A DNA stretch of 64,000 bases from Lachnospiraceae bacterium (GCA_902363825.1 CABJBK010000006.1:62001-126000), one strand, 5' to 3'. Positions 26,959-36,984 are shown, numbered from the stretch's first letter. Notes: generated from the sequence alone by a model not told the origin. Numbers and translations: made by a program.

Positions 26959-28218
26959 CTATTCATGCCGCAGTGCCTCGATCGGATCCAGATTTGCCGC
27001 TTTATACGACGGCAGCATCCCAAACAGGATTCCGATCACCATGGAAAAAAGCACTGCTCCCACGGCCGCCGGAGCACTGATGGCAACCGGTGTCTCGCTC
27101 ACTTTTGCGATGATCTCGGCAAGCGCGATCCCGACTGCGACACCGATGAGTCCGCCGAAACTCGTGAGCACCGCCGCCTCGGTCAGAAACTGCGCCAGGA
27201 TCTTTCCTTTTCTTGCCCCGATCGCTTTCTTTAACCCGATCTCCTGCGTGCGCTCCGTCACCGACACGAGCATGATGTTCATAACGCCGATACCGCCGAC
27301 CAGAAGGGAGATCCCGGCGATCCAGATCAACATTGTGTTGGTGGACGCGCTGAGTTCCTGGATCTGTTTTGCCTGCTCTAAGAGATCCTCCGCCTTATAC
27401 TGGATCGTATCGTCGGAAACGCTTAAATGATCGTTTAGGATTCCGGCGCATTCCTTTCCGACCACAGTCATATCATCCGTGCTTTCCACCTTCACGATCA
27501 GATTCTGCGGTTCATCATACTGATAAATGATCGGCCAGGTCGTATCCGGTATGTAAACTTTTCCACTGCTGTCTTCCGCGTAAGTGTAATAATCATCGAT
27601 GCTGTTTATAACCGGCTCAAATGTCTTTTGCGCAACTATGATCCCAACGACCAGATACGGTTCCCCCCGGATCTCGATCGTCTTTCCGACCGCGTCCTCT
27701 CCCTGAAACAGCGCCTCACTCGAATTTTCATCGAGCAGCGCCACTTTATGGTAATTCTCATAGTCAGAGGTATCAAATCCCCGTCCCTCCCGCAGAATAT
27801 AACCGCAGGTGGCAAGATAATTCTGATCGATCCCCATCACATATCCGCCGGACAGTGAATTTTCAAGATAATATACTCCGTCATAATCCTGACGGCTCAG
27901 ATAAACCGACGCGTTTTTCACCCTGTCTGCCTGCCGGATCTCTTCTAACTCCTCTTGCCCGATGACCGGTACCCCGGCCGGCAGCTCGGAATAACTCATG
28001 TCATAGGGATAATCGCCCTGATAGAGCTGGATGCTCACCGTATTCTGCCCGGATCCGATCAGATTTTCCTTGATCTGCTCATTTGTCCCCTTAATTGTGG
28101 AAACAATCGCGATAATTGCCGCAATTCCGATAATAATGCCGAGCATCGTTAAAAAGGAGCGCATTTTGTGTGACCAGATGCCTTTAAACGAAAGCCGGAT
28201 ATTCTCAAACATTCGCAC
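26959..28218 (-). CDS. MacB-type ABC transporter permease
   Basis: A 419 aa MacB/FtsX-type permease. One N-terminal membrane helix (about 18-40, MRSFLTMLGIIIGIAAIIAI) is followed by a large extracytoplasmic MacB_PCD domain (about 45-290) and three C-terminal helices with the family sequence GGIGVMNIMLVSVTERTQEIGLKKAIGARK. MacB-type systems use the ATPase cycle to drive extracytoplasmic conformational change rather than transport through the membrane. It is the last gene of a four-gene operon and overlaps the preceding adaptor gene by 14 bases. The substrate is unknown. Confidence 0.9.
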   Translation of the reverse strand: MRMFENIRLSFKGIWSHKMRSFLTMLGIIIGIAAIIAIVSTIKGTNEQIKENLIGSGQNTVSIQLYQGDYPYDMSYSELPAGVPVIGQEELEEIRQADRVKNASVYLSRQDYDGVYYLENSLSGGYVMGIDQNYLATCGYILREGRGFDTSDYENYHKVALLDENSSEALFQGEDAVGKTIEIRGEPYLVVGIIVAQKTFEPVINSIDDYYTYAEDSSGKVYIPDTTWPIIYQYDEPQNLIVKVESTDDMTVVGKECAGILNDHLSVSDDTIQYKAEDLLEQAKQIQELSASTNTMLIWIAGISLLVGGIGVMNIMLVSVTERTQEIGLKKAIGARKGKILAQFLTEAAVLTSFGGLIGVAVGIALAEIIAKVSETPVAISAPAAVGAVLFSMVIGILFGMLPSYKAANLDPIEALRHE

Positions 28219-29635
28219 TCCTCCTCTCTGTCATCCCATAATAGGTGGTGTCTGCCTGCTTGGTACGAACGCCTTCCTTTGCTGTTTTCCCATAGGGAAA
28301 GGCAATATAATCGTCCGCCGTAATACCGGATCTGATCTCTATGGCACTTCCATATACCGTCTTTCCGGTCTTTACATACTGCTTTTTGAGCCGTCCGTCC
28401 CCGTCTTCTTTTAAAACATAATACTTTCCGTTCTCTTTTCTGACATAGGCTTTTTGCAGATAAATCGCGTCTGCGGACACATCCTGAGCTCCCTGGATCG
28501 TGATGTCCACCGCTTCTCCATTTGTCAGGGCTCCCGCATCCTCAATGTACGCGGTAAATTCATAATAGGAACTGTTTGGATTGCCGGAACCGTAGTATCC
28601 GTCGTCGGACGGGTATTCCGCGATCTCCGTGATCGTTGCGTCACACATGGCATTGCTCTGCCAGGAAGTCAGTGAGACCGGTGTGCCCGGTGTCACCTGA
28701 TCTAACAAAAGCTCGCCGATCTGCCCTTTGACATACAGTCCGTCCGATCCTGTGACCACAAGGAATGCGCTGCCGTCACCGGGCAGATTGTCCACATCCT
28801 GAAGCGTCTTTACCACACCGTTTATGGACGCGTATACCGTTGCGTCCTCCGCCTGTTTTTTTAATTTGGTCAGCTCCAGCTGCGCCGTGCGCAGGCTTAC
28901 ATCCAGATCCCTTAGTTTATTCTTGGTCGTTAAGATCTCCCTTGCCAGTTCTTCCTTTGTATAGCCGATCTCCACCTCCGTGTCCTCTTCGGGCTCTTCC
29001 TCAGGCTGTACCGGTTCCTCGGTAACTTCCGGTTCGATCACATTTTCCCAGGCTTCATCGGTCTCAAGATCCGCCGCATCATACGCATCGCTGATCTCAT
29101 TCGGATTTCCGGACTGCTGACTGTCCTCCTGCTGCTGAAAAAGCCAGTCCTCCCGGTCGTCCTCCGGCGTCACATCTGCTGTCGTTTCCTCTTCGGTATC
29201 CTCCTCGATCCATGGTTCTTCCGGCTTTTCCTCGATCGGCGTCATATTTTGCAACCTGTTTAACGCCCGTTCCGCGATCGCTGTATTATTCTGAATGGTC
29301 TCTATATCCAGTTCTTTCATCTGGATTTCATACTGTATGGAAGTCTCATCGTATTTTAACAGGGGATCTCCGACCGACACGGTCTGACCTTCTTCCACAT
29401 AAACTTCCTCCACCTGCTGTTCACTGTTTAGATAGATCTGCTGCGCCACATCATTGGTGACCACACCGGAGCACTCCATATCCGAACCCCAGTATCCCCA
29501 GTCCAAAGACGCAACCGACCAGACTTCTGCTTCCGTATGTTTGTCCCGGTAATTTTTATAGCCGGCATATCCGCCCGCGCCTCCGCCGCCAAGGATCGCC
29601 GCAGTGAGCAAAAAGACAAGAATTTTCTTTTTCAT
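28205..29635 (-). CDS. HlyD/MacA-like efflux adaptor protein (second copy)
   Basis: A 476 aa membrane-anchored adaptor. A signal anchor (1-27) is followed by a biotinyl-lipoyl-like strand pair (VEEGQTVSVGDPLLKYDE), a coiled-coil hairpin with an unusually acidic insert (about 140-225, rich in Glu/Asp), and a second lipoyl half (ATVYASINGVVKTLQDV) with C-terminal beta domains. In Gram-positives such proteins link MacB-type permeases to the outside. It overlaps the ATPase gene by four bases. A second adaptor in the same operon makes a hetero-oligomeric adaptor possible. Confidence 0.85.
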   Translation of the reverse strand: MKKKILVFLLTAAILGGGGAGGYAGYKNYRDKHTEAEVWSVASLDWGYWGSDMECSGVVTNDVAQQIYLNSEQQVEEVYVEEGQTVSVGDPLLKYDETSIQYEIQMKELDIETIQNNTAIAERALNRLQNMTPIEEKPEEPWIEEDTEEETTADVTPEDDREDWLFQQQEDSQQSGNPNEISDAYDAADLETDEAWENVIEPEVTEEPVQPEEEPEEDTEVEIGYTKEELAREILTTKNKLRDLDVSLRTAQLELTKLKKQAEDATVYASINGVVKTLQDVDNLPGDGSAFLVVTGSDGLYVKGQIGELLLDQVTPGTPVSLTSWQSNAMCDATITEIAEYPSDDGYYGSGNPNSSYYEFTAYIEDAGALTNGEAVDITIQGAQDVSADAIYLQKAYVRKENGKYYVLKEDGDGRLKKQYVKTGKTVYGSAIEIRSGITADDYIAFPYGKTAKEGVRTKQADTTYYGMTERRSANV

Positions 29636-30315
29636 GAAGCATCCTCCTTCTCTTTTAAGATCTCACCGTCCACAATGCGGAGTGTTCGCTTCGCATGCGC
29701 CGCGATCTTCTCATCGTGGGTGATCATAACAATCGTAACGCCTTCTTCATTCAGTTTCCGGAACAGATCCATGATCTGCGCGCCCGATTTTGAATCCAGT
29801 GCCCCGGTCGGTTCATCCGCCAAAAGGATCTTTGGGTTATTGACCATGGCCCGCGCGATCGCGACACGCTGTTTCTGTCCACCGGAAAGCTGCGTCGGCT
29901 TAAATGTGACACGATCCGAAAGTCCGACACGATCCAGCGCTTTCTTTGCCGCCTCACGCCTTGCCCGCTTCCCGACTCCCGCATAGGAAAGCGGAAGCGC
30001 CACATTTTCCAGTGCGGTTTCTCTCGGCATCAGATGAAAGCTCTGAAACACAAAACCAATGCTGTTTAATCTGAGATCGGATAACGCACGGTCTTTTAAC
30101 CCGAGTACATTCTGCCCGTCCAGTTCATAGCTTCCGGAAGTCGGATGATCCAGACAGCCGATGATGTTCATCAATGTGGTCTTTCCGGATCCGGATGGAC
30201 CCATGATCGCCACATATTCGCCCTTGTCCACCTGAAGAGATACATCCTTAAGCACCGGTATCACCAGCTTATCCTGCGTATAGTCCTTAAAAATATGTCT
30301 GAGGTCAAGGATCAT
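29632..30315 (-). CDS. MacB/LolD-type ABC transporter ATPase
   Basis: A 227 aa ATPase. Walker A is GPSGSGKTTLMN (near 40), the signature is [14 protein letters not shown] (near 143), and Walker B is KILLADEPTGALDSKSG; the H-loop is in MITHDEKIA. The length and the sequence around FQSFHLMPRETALENVALPL fit the MacB/LolD family. It energises the permease encoded two genes downstream. It overlaps both flanking genes by four bases, which implies tight translational coupling. Confidence 0.93.
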   Translation of the reverse strand: MILDLRHIFKDYTQDKLVIPVLKDVSLQVDKGEYVAIMGPSGSGKTTLMNIIGCLDHPTSGSYELDGQNVLGLKDRALSDLRLNSIGFVFQSFHLMPRETALENVALPLSYAGVGKRARREAAKKALDRVGLSDRVTFKPTQLSGGQKQRVAIARAMVNNPKILLADEPTGALDSKSGAQIMDLFRKLNEEGVTIVMITHDEKIAAHAKRTLRIVDGEILKEKEDAS

Positions 30316-31661
30316 GGCGCCACCTCCCCATATTCCGTATCATACATGCTCTCCATATCGTAACTCTCGGTTCCGTACATACTTTCCATGTCATAGCTCT
30401 CGGTTCCGTACATGCTCTCCATGTCGTAGCTTTCGGTTCCGTACATATCGGTATAAAGCGGCGAACTGTAATCCACCAGGGCTTCATCGTCAACTGCTTC
30501 CACTCCCTCATACAGACCGGGCATCGGATACGCGATCCGGTCTGTCTCCTCAAGCCCGGAAACGATCTGGTATTCGTCGAGGTTCTCATCATACTCCCCG
30601 GTTTCCACCTGACTTTTTTTCAGTCTTCCATCGGCATCCGCCACCCATACATAAGGCGTCTCTTCCTCAAACACCAGATAACTGCCGTAAAGCCAGATCC
30701 CCTCTTTGACCTCCTGCTGTCCGAAATCCGGTTCTATGTATACATGCTGTCCGAGCATCAGTCCATCCGCCGAATCCAACGTCACATAAAACGGATAACT
30801 GGATGACTGCTGCATCGAATCGCTACTGCTGCTGCTGTAAAACATCGAAGAGTCCGAATCTGTCTGTGTGCTCTCCGTATCGATCTTTACAACTGTTCCC
30901 CGCCAGATCAGGCTCTCATCTACTCTGGAATGGACGATGACCGCCTGTCCTTCACTGATACCGCCGATATTCTGTTCATTGACCTTTCCTTTGATCTGAA
31001 ATTCCCCGGTCGCAAGGATCGTCATGTACGCGCCGCCCGATCCCGTATCATCATTCCCGGCGGTGTTTATGTTCTTCACGACACCCGGTATCTTGCTTTT
31101 GATCACGGAATCACTGATCGAGGTATTGATCTTGTCGATCCCCGCTTTCTTACTCGCAAGCTCATACTGCGACTGACGGATCGAAGTCTGTACCGTCTGT
31201 ATCTGTGTCGTGTAATCAAACCTCGCGTCATCGGTCGTCGCTTTATCCCGCTCGTTTGTAAGCGCTGTGATCTGTTCGGTGTAGGTCGTGATCTGATTGT
31301 TTATATTTTCGATCTCAAGCTCCGCCTGCTGAAGTTCCAGCTTCAGATCCGAGGTATCGTAGGAAAATAACGGTGTTCCTTCTTCCACCTCATCGCCCTC
31401 CTCCACATACACCTCAAGAAGCTTTCTGCTTGTATCCAGATTCACTTCCCAGGTATCCTGCGGTTCAACCACACCGGAATACCGGTTGTTTGCGCCGGTC
31501 GCCGTCTGCATGATCTTTGCTACCGACTCCACATATACCTTGTCCTCACAGCTCTTTGCCGCGTTTTTGTAAAACTTTCCGTAAAGGTACCAGCCGCCCG
31601 CACCGACTGCCGCGAGCACTGCCACTGTCCCAAGAATGACCCCGATCTTCTTTTTCCTCAT
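30312..31661 (-). CDS. HlyD-like efflux adaptor protein with repeat tail
   Basis: A 449 aa adaptor leading the operon. Signal anchor (1-30), lipoyl half (VEEGDEVEEGTPLFSYD), long coiled coil (about 105-195), second lipoyl half (SKIPGVVKNINTAG), then beta domains. The C-terminus is odd: three exact 11-residue repeats MYGTESYDMES, followed by a fourth imperfect one and GEVAP, encoded by 33-base DNA repeats. The tail is acidic, methionine- and tyrosine-rich, and could bind metal or vary in length by slippage. GGAGAAGAG precedes the ATG. Confidence 0.85.
   Translation of the reverse strand: MRKKKIGVILGTVAVLAAVGAGGWYLYGKFYKNAAKSCEDKVYVESVAKIMQTATGANNRYSGVVEPQDTWEVNLDTSRKLLEVYVEEGDEVEEGTPLFSYDTSDLKLELQQAELEIENINNQITTYTEQITALTNERDKATTDDARFDYTTQIQTVQTSIRQSQYELASKKAGIDKINTSISDSVIKSKIPGVVKNINTAGNDDTGSGGAYMTILATGEFQIKGKVNEQNIGGISEGQAVIVHSRVDESLIWRGTVVKIDTESTQTDSDSSMFYSSSSSDSMQQSSSYPFYVTLDSADGLMLGQHVYIEPDFGQQEVKEGIWLYGSYLVFEEETPYVWVADADGRLKKSQVETGEYDENLDEYQIVSGLEETDRIAYPMPGLYEGVEAVDDEALVDYSSPLYTDMYGTESYDMESMYGTESYDMESMYGTESYDMESMYDTEYGEVAP
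30345..30443. repeat. three tandem 33-bp repeats inside the adaptor gene
   Basis: Units start at 30345, 30378 and 30411 and differ by a few bases. They encode the MYGTESYDMES repeats, and a partial fourth unit lies at 30331-30344. The 33-base length keeps frame if copy number changes. Confidence 0.9.
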
Positions 31662-31711
31662 CTCTTCTCCTTTTCTATTTCAGATAATCTTCTCTTCGCT
31701 TCCTTTTTTAA

Positions 31712-31758
31712 TAAAAAACAGGATGATCAAAAACCTGTTTCGTTCTTAATCATCCTAT
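31712..31758 (-). terminator. terminator after glyA
   Basis: AGGATGAT (31720-31727) pairs with ATCATCCT (31749-31756). On the minus strand the stem is followed by GTTTTTTATT. Confidence 0.8.
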
Positions 31759-31813
31759 CATATCCGCCGCGAAATTACATCCCGCGCACTCTTAATTTTT
31801 CTTAAATTTTCTT

Positions 31814-33055
31814 TTATTTAAGCGGATATTTATCCGTTAATTCCTTAACGATCGCTTTTGCCTGCTCTGCGCCGCTCTCACCGTTTTTGATCATGATCGC
31901 GATCGCTTCCGCTACCTTGTCCATATCCTCTGTGTTCAATCCTCTTGAGGTAACTGCCGGTGTTCCAAGACGGACACCACTGGTTACGAACGGAGACTGC
32001 GGATCGTTCGGGATCGTGTTCTTGTTTGCCGTGATGTTTACGGAATCTAACAGTTTTTCCACTTCTTTTCCGGTCAGTCCGAAGTTGGTAAGGTCTACTA
32101 ACATCAGATGATTGTCTGTTCCACCGGAAACGATCTTGATACCGCGGTCCATCAGACCCTTGCAGAGTGCCTGCGCATTGTCCACGATGTTCTTCTGGTA
32201 TACCTTAAATTCCGGCTGAAGCGCTTCTTTGAAGCAGACTGCCTTTGCCGCGATCACATGCATGAGCGGGCCACCCTGGATGCCCGGGAAGATCGCTTTG
32301 TTTAATTTATACTTATCGGCGATCTCTTTGTCCTTACATAAGATCATGCCGCCTCTCGGTCCGCGCAGGGTCTTATGTGTCGTTGTCGTAACGATGTGCG
32401 CGTACGGGATCGGGCTTGGATGAAGTCCTGCCGCCACAAGACCTGCGATATGTGCCATATCGACCATAAGAAGCGCGCCGCATGCGTCCGCGATCTCACG
32501 GAACTTCTTAAAATCAATGGTTCTCGCATAAGCGGAAGCTCCCGCGATGATCATCTTCGGCTTGCATTCCATCGCGATCTCCATCACCTTGTCATAATCA
32601 ATGAATCCTTCGTCATTGACACCATACGGAACGACATGGAAATAAGTTCCGGAGAAGTTGACCGGACTTCCGTGTGTCAGATGTCCGCCGTGGTCTAAGT
32701 TCATACCCATGATCGTGTCGCCCGGTTTTAACACTGCGAACTGCACTGCCATATTTGCCTGTGCGCCGGAATGCGGCTGTACATTGACGTATTCACAGCC
32801 AAACAACTCCTTTGCTCTCTCTCTTGCGAGTTCCTCTACCACGTCCACGCAGTCACAGCCGCCGTAATAACGGTGCGCCGGATAGCCTTCTGCATATTTA
32901 TTCGTCAGAACGCTTCCCATCGCGGACATGACCGCATGGCTGACCCAGTTCTCCGACGCGATCAGCTCGATGTGGCTGTTCTGTCTGTCAAATTCAGCGG
33001 AAATCGCGTCTGCGATCTCAGTATCAACTGCTTTTATATCTTCTAGTGTGTACAT
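31814..33055 (-). CDS. glyA: serine hydroxymethyltransferase
   Basis: A 413 aa PLP enzyme that interconverts serine and glycine and loads tetrahydrofolate with one-carbon units. It has [16 protein letters not shown] near residue 55, the PLP aspartate in [16 protein letters not shown], and the Schiff-base lysine in [15 protein letters not shown] near residue 228. The start ATG 33053-33055 has AAAGGAG seven bases upstream; a longer in-frame start lies beyond the ribosome site. It is monocistronic, with its own promoter and terminator. No glycine riboswitch is visible in its short leader. Confidence 0.97.
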   Translation of the reverse strand: MYTLEDIKAVDTEIADAISAEFDRQNSHIELIASENWVSHAVMSAMGSVLTNKYAEGYPAHRYYGGCDCVDVVEELARERAKELFGCEYVNVQPHSGAQANMAVQFAVLKPGDTIMGMNLDHGGHLTHGSPVNFSGTYFHVVPYGVNDEGFIDYDKVMEIAMECKPKMIIAGASAYARTIDFKKFREIADACGALLMVDMAHIAGLVAAGLHPSPIPYAHIVTTTTHKTLRGPRGGMILCKDKEIADKYKLNKAIFPGIQGGPLMHVIAAKAVCFKEALQPEFKVYQKNIVDNAQALCKGLMDRGIKIVSGGTDNHLMLVDLTNFGLTGKEVEKLLDSVNITANKNTIPNDPQSPFVTSGVRLGTPAVTSRGLNTEDMDKVAEAIAIMIKNGESGAEQAKAIVKELTDKYPLK

Positions 33056-33092
33056 AAAAAATCTCCTTTCGACCCAATTCCTATTATGCATA

Positions 33093-33121
33093 ATTATATA
33101 AGAATCATTTTTTTATTTCAA
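33093..33121 (-). promoter_or_regulatory. sigma-A promoter of glyA
   Basis: Minus strand: -35 TTGAAA (33116-33121), 17-base spacer, -10 TATAAT (33093-33098). Confidence 0.78.
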
Positions 33122-33152
33122 CCACTTTTCCAAATTCCGCCACAATTTCCTT

Positions 33153-35084
33153 TTATGGAAGAAATGTTATGATCAAAACCGCAAGCACGCAGATGTTTAC
33201 GCCAAGCGCCAGGGTAAGCCCCAGTCTGTCATTTTCCAGAAGCTCATTTTCGTCGTCGCGTCTTCCCGCGATCGCAAGACAAAGCGGCAGTAAAAGCGGG
33301 ATAAAATATCTTCCCTGCACCCCTTCCACGACCTGTGCGCGCACCGCAGTCCACTCCACATAGAGACTGGTCAGGATTAGGAGCACGGTACTTGCGAGGA
33401 TCAAAACCGTCACCCACGCGAACGGGCGGTCGGTGCGCTTTTTTCTTGCAGCATCCGCTGCGATCGCCGCAACCACGACAAACGCGAACAGATACAGCAA
33501 GATCTCATCCACTTCCACATTCAGCCATCCGAGTTTTGTCCCAAGCATGGTATTAAAATAGTAAGTTGCCTTTTCCACCAGTGTGTTTATCACAACTCCC
33601 GCATAGAAAAACGGGTGCGTCAGTATTTCATGGGTCTGCTGCCCGGAATCCACGCCCGGATTGAACGGGAACAGATAGCGTGAAGAAATGCGCATCCATC
33701 CTCCGAGAAATACCGCGACTGCCGCCATCACGCCCGCCACATGGCCAAAATACCTCTTTTTGCTTCCAAACTGTTCCCGCGGGATCAAAAAATACAGCAG
33801 GCAGAACGGCAGGTATACGATCTTGTAAAGGCTGATCGCGACCGCAAGCACATACAGTGCCACAAGCTGACCGCGCGTAAGCGGCTCTTTTCCCCGCTCC
33901 CGCAGATACAGTACAAAGGCGATCAGCAAAAAGACCAATGCCGTCACCATACCATCCGGCGCAAGCGAGATACACTCATGCAGGTTCATCGGTATGAGCG
34001 CGATCAGGATCAGATATTTCTTTCCGTATGGCATCAGATGCACCGCAAGTGCCATGACCGCACCGATCGCCGCGAAATTAAAGATCCGGCCGGCGAGAAA
34101 CAGGATCCAGACTTTTCCGGTAAAAAGCCGTGCCGCCGCGATCCCGAGCGACTGCGGCAGATACGAAAGCGGTGAATAGAGCGCCGTCGCGTTAAAGCTA
34201 CGTCCGGCATCATTTTCTTCCGATTCCACAAGCCCCGTCTGCTCTTTCACCTCATACTGCGTGATCAGGTGATCCTTTGTCTCCTCCCACTCCCATGGAT
34301 AAGAGATCAGATACGCGGCATGTCCCTCCTCATCGGTAATATCCGAGATGAAATTACCGTCCGCGATCTCATAGGCACGGAAATAGTGGATGGATTCATC
34401 CGGCACCATGCTAAACGGGATCACGCCGAGATATACCGCTCCAAGTGCGCCATACAGCAGAAGAAATACTTTTACCATTGATACTTTTTCGCGATTCAAA
34501 AGCAAAAACAGCAAAAGATTTCCCACCGCGCATCCAAGGATAAACAGCAGATTTACAAGAAGGACGCTCACCCTGTCGTAAATCAGCTGCAGATCAAGCG
34601 CCATGCCATCCACATCCGAAGTGCCAAGGTTCCCGTCCGGCTGCGGATACATGCGGATATTTAACCCTGCGGTGCGTGCCGTGATCCGCACGAGAAATAC
34701 CTTTCCCTTCGCGTCTCTTTCCTTTTCGTCGAAAAAAAGACAGATCCTTCCTCTGTCATCTAAATCCTGCTCTGTCAGATCCTTCCATTCCCTGGTTATC
34801 CCGCCGCCCTTTTCCTCGATTTTGACATCAAAGCGGATATCCTTCTGGTTCCGTCCCACAGAAAGCCGGAATCCCTCAAGCGTACTCCTTCCGACCAGGT
34901 ATTCTTCGGATACCCCCTGGTCTTTTTCCAGCGGATAATTATAGATCAGATCGTCATTTCCTTTTTCGTCCGCCTTTAACAGATAGCCGTCCTCCGCCTG
35001 TCCGTTAATCTTCGTAAGTCCGAACACCACACCGAGCACAAAAAGAAGCACATAAAAGAGCGCTCTTTTTTTGTTCTGTTTCAT
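33153..35084 (-). CDS. DUF2142 family polytopic membrane protein
   Basis: A 643 aa membrane protein. A first helix (about 8-26) is followed by an extracytoplasmic beta domain (30-165), then about eleven more helices. The signature LGVIPFSMVPDESIHYFRAYEIADG sits after an early membrane helix, and a conserved WTAVRAQVVEGVQGRYFIPLLLPLCLA block near the C-terminus is typical of DUF2142. The topology, and the DE motif in the first large loop, resemble GT-C glycosyltransferases that use polyprenyl-phosphate sugars. It is the last gene of a six-gene operon, which makes it the candidate transferase for the operon product. Confidence 0.8.
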   Translation of the reverse strand: MKQNKKRALFYVLLFVLGVVFGLTKINGQAEDGYLLKADEKGNDDLIYNYPLEKDQGVSEEYLVGRSTLEGFRLSVGRNQKDIRFDVKIEEKGGGITREWKDLTEQDLDDRGRICLFFDEKERDAKGKVFLVRITARTAGLNIRMYPQPDGNLGTSDVDGMALDLQLIYDRVSVLLVNLLFILGCAVGNLLLFLLLNREKVSMVKVFLLLYGALGAVYLGVIPFSMVPDESIHYFRAYEIADGNFISDITDEEGHAAYLISYPWEWEETKDHLITQYEVKEQTGLVESEENDAGRSFNATALYSPLSYLPQSLGIAAARLFTGKVWILFLAGRIFNFAAIGAVMALAVHLMPYGKKYLILIALIPMNLHECISLAPDGMVTALVFLLIAFVLYLRERGKEPLTRGQLVALYVLAVAISLYKIVYLPFCLLYFLIPREQFGSKKRYFGHVAGVMAAVAVFLGGWMRISSRYLFPFNPGVDSGQQTHEILTHPFFYAGVVINTLVEKATYYFNTMLGTKLGWLNVEVDEILLYLFAFVVVAAIAADAARKKRTDRPFAWVTVLILASTVLLILTSLYVEWTAVRAQVVEGVQGRYFIPLLLPLCLAIAGRRDDENELLENDRLGLTLALGVNICVLAVLIITFLP

Positions 35085-35098
35085 AACTGTTTTCTCCT

Positions 35099-36031
35099 TT
35101 ATCTCAATTCCTCTGTCTGTTCCTTTACAAACTCCGCGAGATCCCCAAGCACCTGTTCTTTCGAAAACAGATACCCGTTCGCACCGCCGAATTCTTCTGC
35201 GTGTATCGTATGGAAATCATAATCAAACGGTTCTTTTGCCAGTTCATTTACAAACTGCCCTCCGTTTAAGTAAGCATAGACTTCCTGCACCGATAACGGT
35301 TCCACTGCAAGGTTCAGCTTGCGGATCCCAAGCTTCATTGCCCGTTCGATGTGTGTCCAGAGATATTTTAACGCATAAAACTGATAGACACTTCTCGAAT
35401 CCGTAAAATTAAGCGCAGAGAATCCCACACGCTTAAAATAATCCCTGAGCTTTGCCGCGTCCTCTTTGTCAGGATTGCCGCACCGGTAAAATCCGTTGTC
35501 CTGCAAGGTATAATATTTTGTAAAAAACGGATCTTTTTCCTTTAACTCCTCATATTTCGCCTGATTTAGCATGGCAGGGATCACATGGATATAATCATAG
35601 ATAAAGTTCTTTTTCATGTGGATCCCGTAGATCGCCGGAAGACGCACGATCAGATGGTCTTTTACATTTTCTTCCACCCACTGCTCAAGATAGCGCCTGT
35701 TTTTGCCGTACGCTGACAGATCCTCTGTCCGGATCACGTCTGTCTCATCCACTCCGTTCGGCTTTGGATACACCGCGACCGTGGAGATGAGCACCAGTTT
35801 TTCCGGCATGATCTTTTTGATATTTTCGATCGCGTTTTTTATGATGGCAAGATCTCCCTCCGGGTCTTTGTTTGCCAGAAACATTTCCGCCGGAACACCG
35901 GAATAGACCAAAAGCTCCGGCCTGCTGCCAAACGCTTCTTTGATATTTTTTGAATTATACTGACTGGCAAATGTGTGATGGCTGCACAGATTCGAGCCGA
36001 CAAAGCCGGTATAGCCTACGATTGCGTCCAT
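35099..36031 (-). CDS. NAD-dependent epimerase/dehydratase-like protein
   Basis: A 310 aa extended short-chain dehydrogenase. The nucleotide motif is GYTGFVGSNL at residues 6-15, and STVAVYPKP near residue 84 aligns with the catalytic serine/threonine strand. The catalytic tyrosine appears in LSAYGKNRRYLEQ, where the usual YxxxK reads YGKNR; the lysine position is arginine, so activity may differ or the lysine may be the earlier one. It probably modifies a nucleotide- or lipid-linked sugar. It lies eight bases downstream of a GT2 gene. Confidence 0.78.
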   Translation of the reverse strand: MDAIVGYTGFVGSNLCSHHTFASQYNSKNIKEAFGSRPELLVYSGVPAEMFLANKDPEGDLAIIKNAIENIKKIMPEKLVLISTVAVYPKPNGVDETDVIRTEDLSAYGKNRRYLEQWVEENVKDHLIVRLPAIYGIHMKKNFIYDYIHVIPAMLNQAKYEELKEKDPFFTKYYTLQDNGFYRCGNPDKEDAAKLRDYFKRVGFSALNFTDSRSVYQFYALKYLWTHIERAMKLGIRKLNLAVEPLSVQEVYAYLNGGQFVNELAKEPFDYDFHTIHAEEFGGANGYLFSKEQVLGDLAEFVKEQTEELR

Positions 36032-36039
36032 AATCCCTC

Positions 36040-36984
36040 CTATTTTGTGATCTTTTCGATCGATGAAAACGAATACTTCTGTTTTTTAAATACCAGCTGC
36101 AGGATCAGCGACAGATACTTGATGATGATCGTCAGAATGGAGAACAGCCCGAAAAAGGATACTGCCAGAAACAGGATCGTGGTCGTCCAGCCCTGGATCG
36201 GATTTCCAAGCGCAAAGACCGCGACCGCGTAGATCGCCACCGCCAGTGTCGCAACCATCATAACTCCGGTCATGGTGACCGCCGCCTTGTAGCCGATGTT
36301 GGTAAACAGTACCAGGGAGTCCACCGCCAGCGTCCGGCGCATTTTTGCCTGTTCATCGGAAAAACTGCGCTCAAGTTTTTGGGACGGCGTATAGGAAATG
36401 CAGTCCGCGAGCAGTCCACAGTTCGCGTAAAGCACTTTCCGGTAGGGAATGGTCTTACTGAGCGAATGCACGCGGTTGATCGCTCTGCGGGAGAGAATCC
36501 GGAACGTCTCATTCTGTATCTTATACTGCGTCTTTGAAAAATGATTGAACACACGGTAAAAAAGATTGGAAGTCCACTTATTTTTCCGCATTGCGGAAGC
36601 GCTCACAATATCAAATCCATCAAGCGACCGGCGGTAGACCTGCATCAGAAGCTCAGTCTTGTAGTCCATGCACACCGTATCAAATTCAAAGACAAAGTCT
36701 CCGATCGCGAGATCGACTCCCGCGTTCATTGCGACCTCAAGCCCCTGAAAATAACTCATATGAAGCAACGACACCGCTTCCTTCGCCCTGTTCTTTCCAT
36801 ATGCGCGGACCGCCTCTTCACTTGCGTCCATGGAGCCGTCATCCACGCAGATGATCTCGTATTTTTTAAAGTTTAAATCCAACTGGGTATCGAGCCACTC
36901 CAAAAACGGCGTGATCTCTCTTTCATTGTTATGTATGTAAATAACTGCGGAGACAAAATTTGCCTCTTTTATTTTATTATCCAT
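36040..36984 (-). CDS. GT2 glycosyltransferase with C-terminal membrane helices
   Basis: A 314 aa family 2 glycosyltransferase of the GtrB/polyprenyl-phosphate sugar synthase shape. The GT-A domain has EIICVDDGSMDASEEAV (about 43-59), and two membrane helices lie near 235-295. The usual DxD is atypical, reading FEFDTVCMDY. ATG 36984 is preferred over TTG 36987, with GAGGTG seven bases upstream. The gene overlaps the FAD oxidoreductase gene by eight bases. It is probably membrane-bound and acts on an undecaprenyl-linked donor or acceptor. Confidence 0.78.
   Translation of the reverse strand: MDNKIKEANFVSAVIYIHNNEREITPFLEWLDTQLDLNFKKYEIICVDDGSMDASEEAVRAYGKNRAKEAVSLLHMSYFQGLEVAMNAGVDLAIGDFVFEFDTVCMDYKTELLMQVYRRSLDGFDIVSASAMRKNKWTSNLFYRVFNHFSKTQYKIQNETFRILSRRAINRVHSLSKTIPYRKVLYANCGLLADCISYTPSQKLERSFSDEQAKMRRTLAVDSLVLFTNIGYKAAVTMTGVMMVATLAVAIYAVAVFALGNPIQGWTTTILFLAVSFFGLFSILTIIIKYLSLILQLVFKKQKYSFSSIEKITK

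Noticed and set aside
33056..33092. Glycine riboswitch before glyA
   Set aside because: The space between promoter and start is far too short for one.
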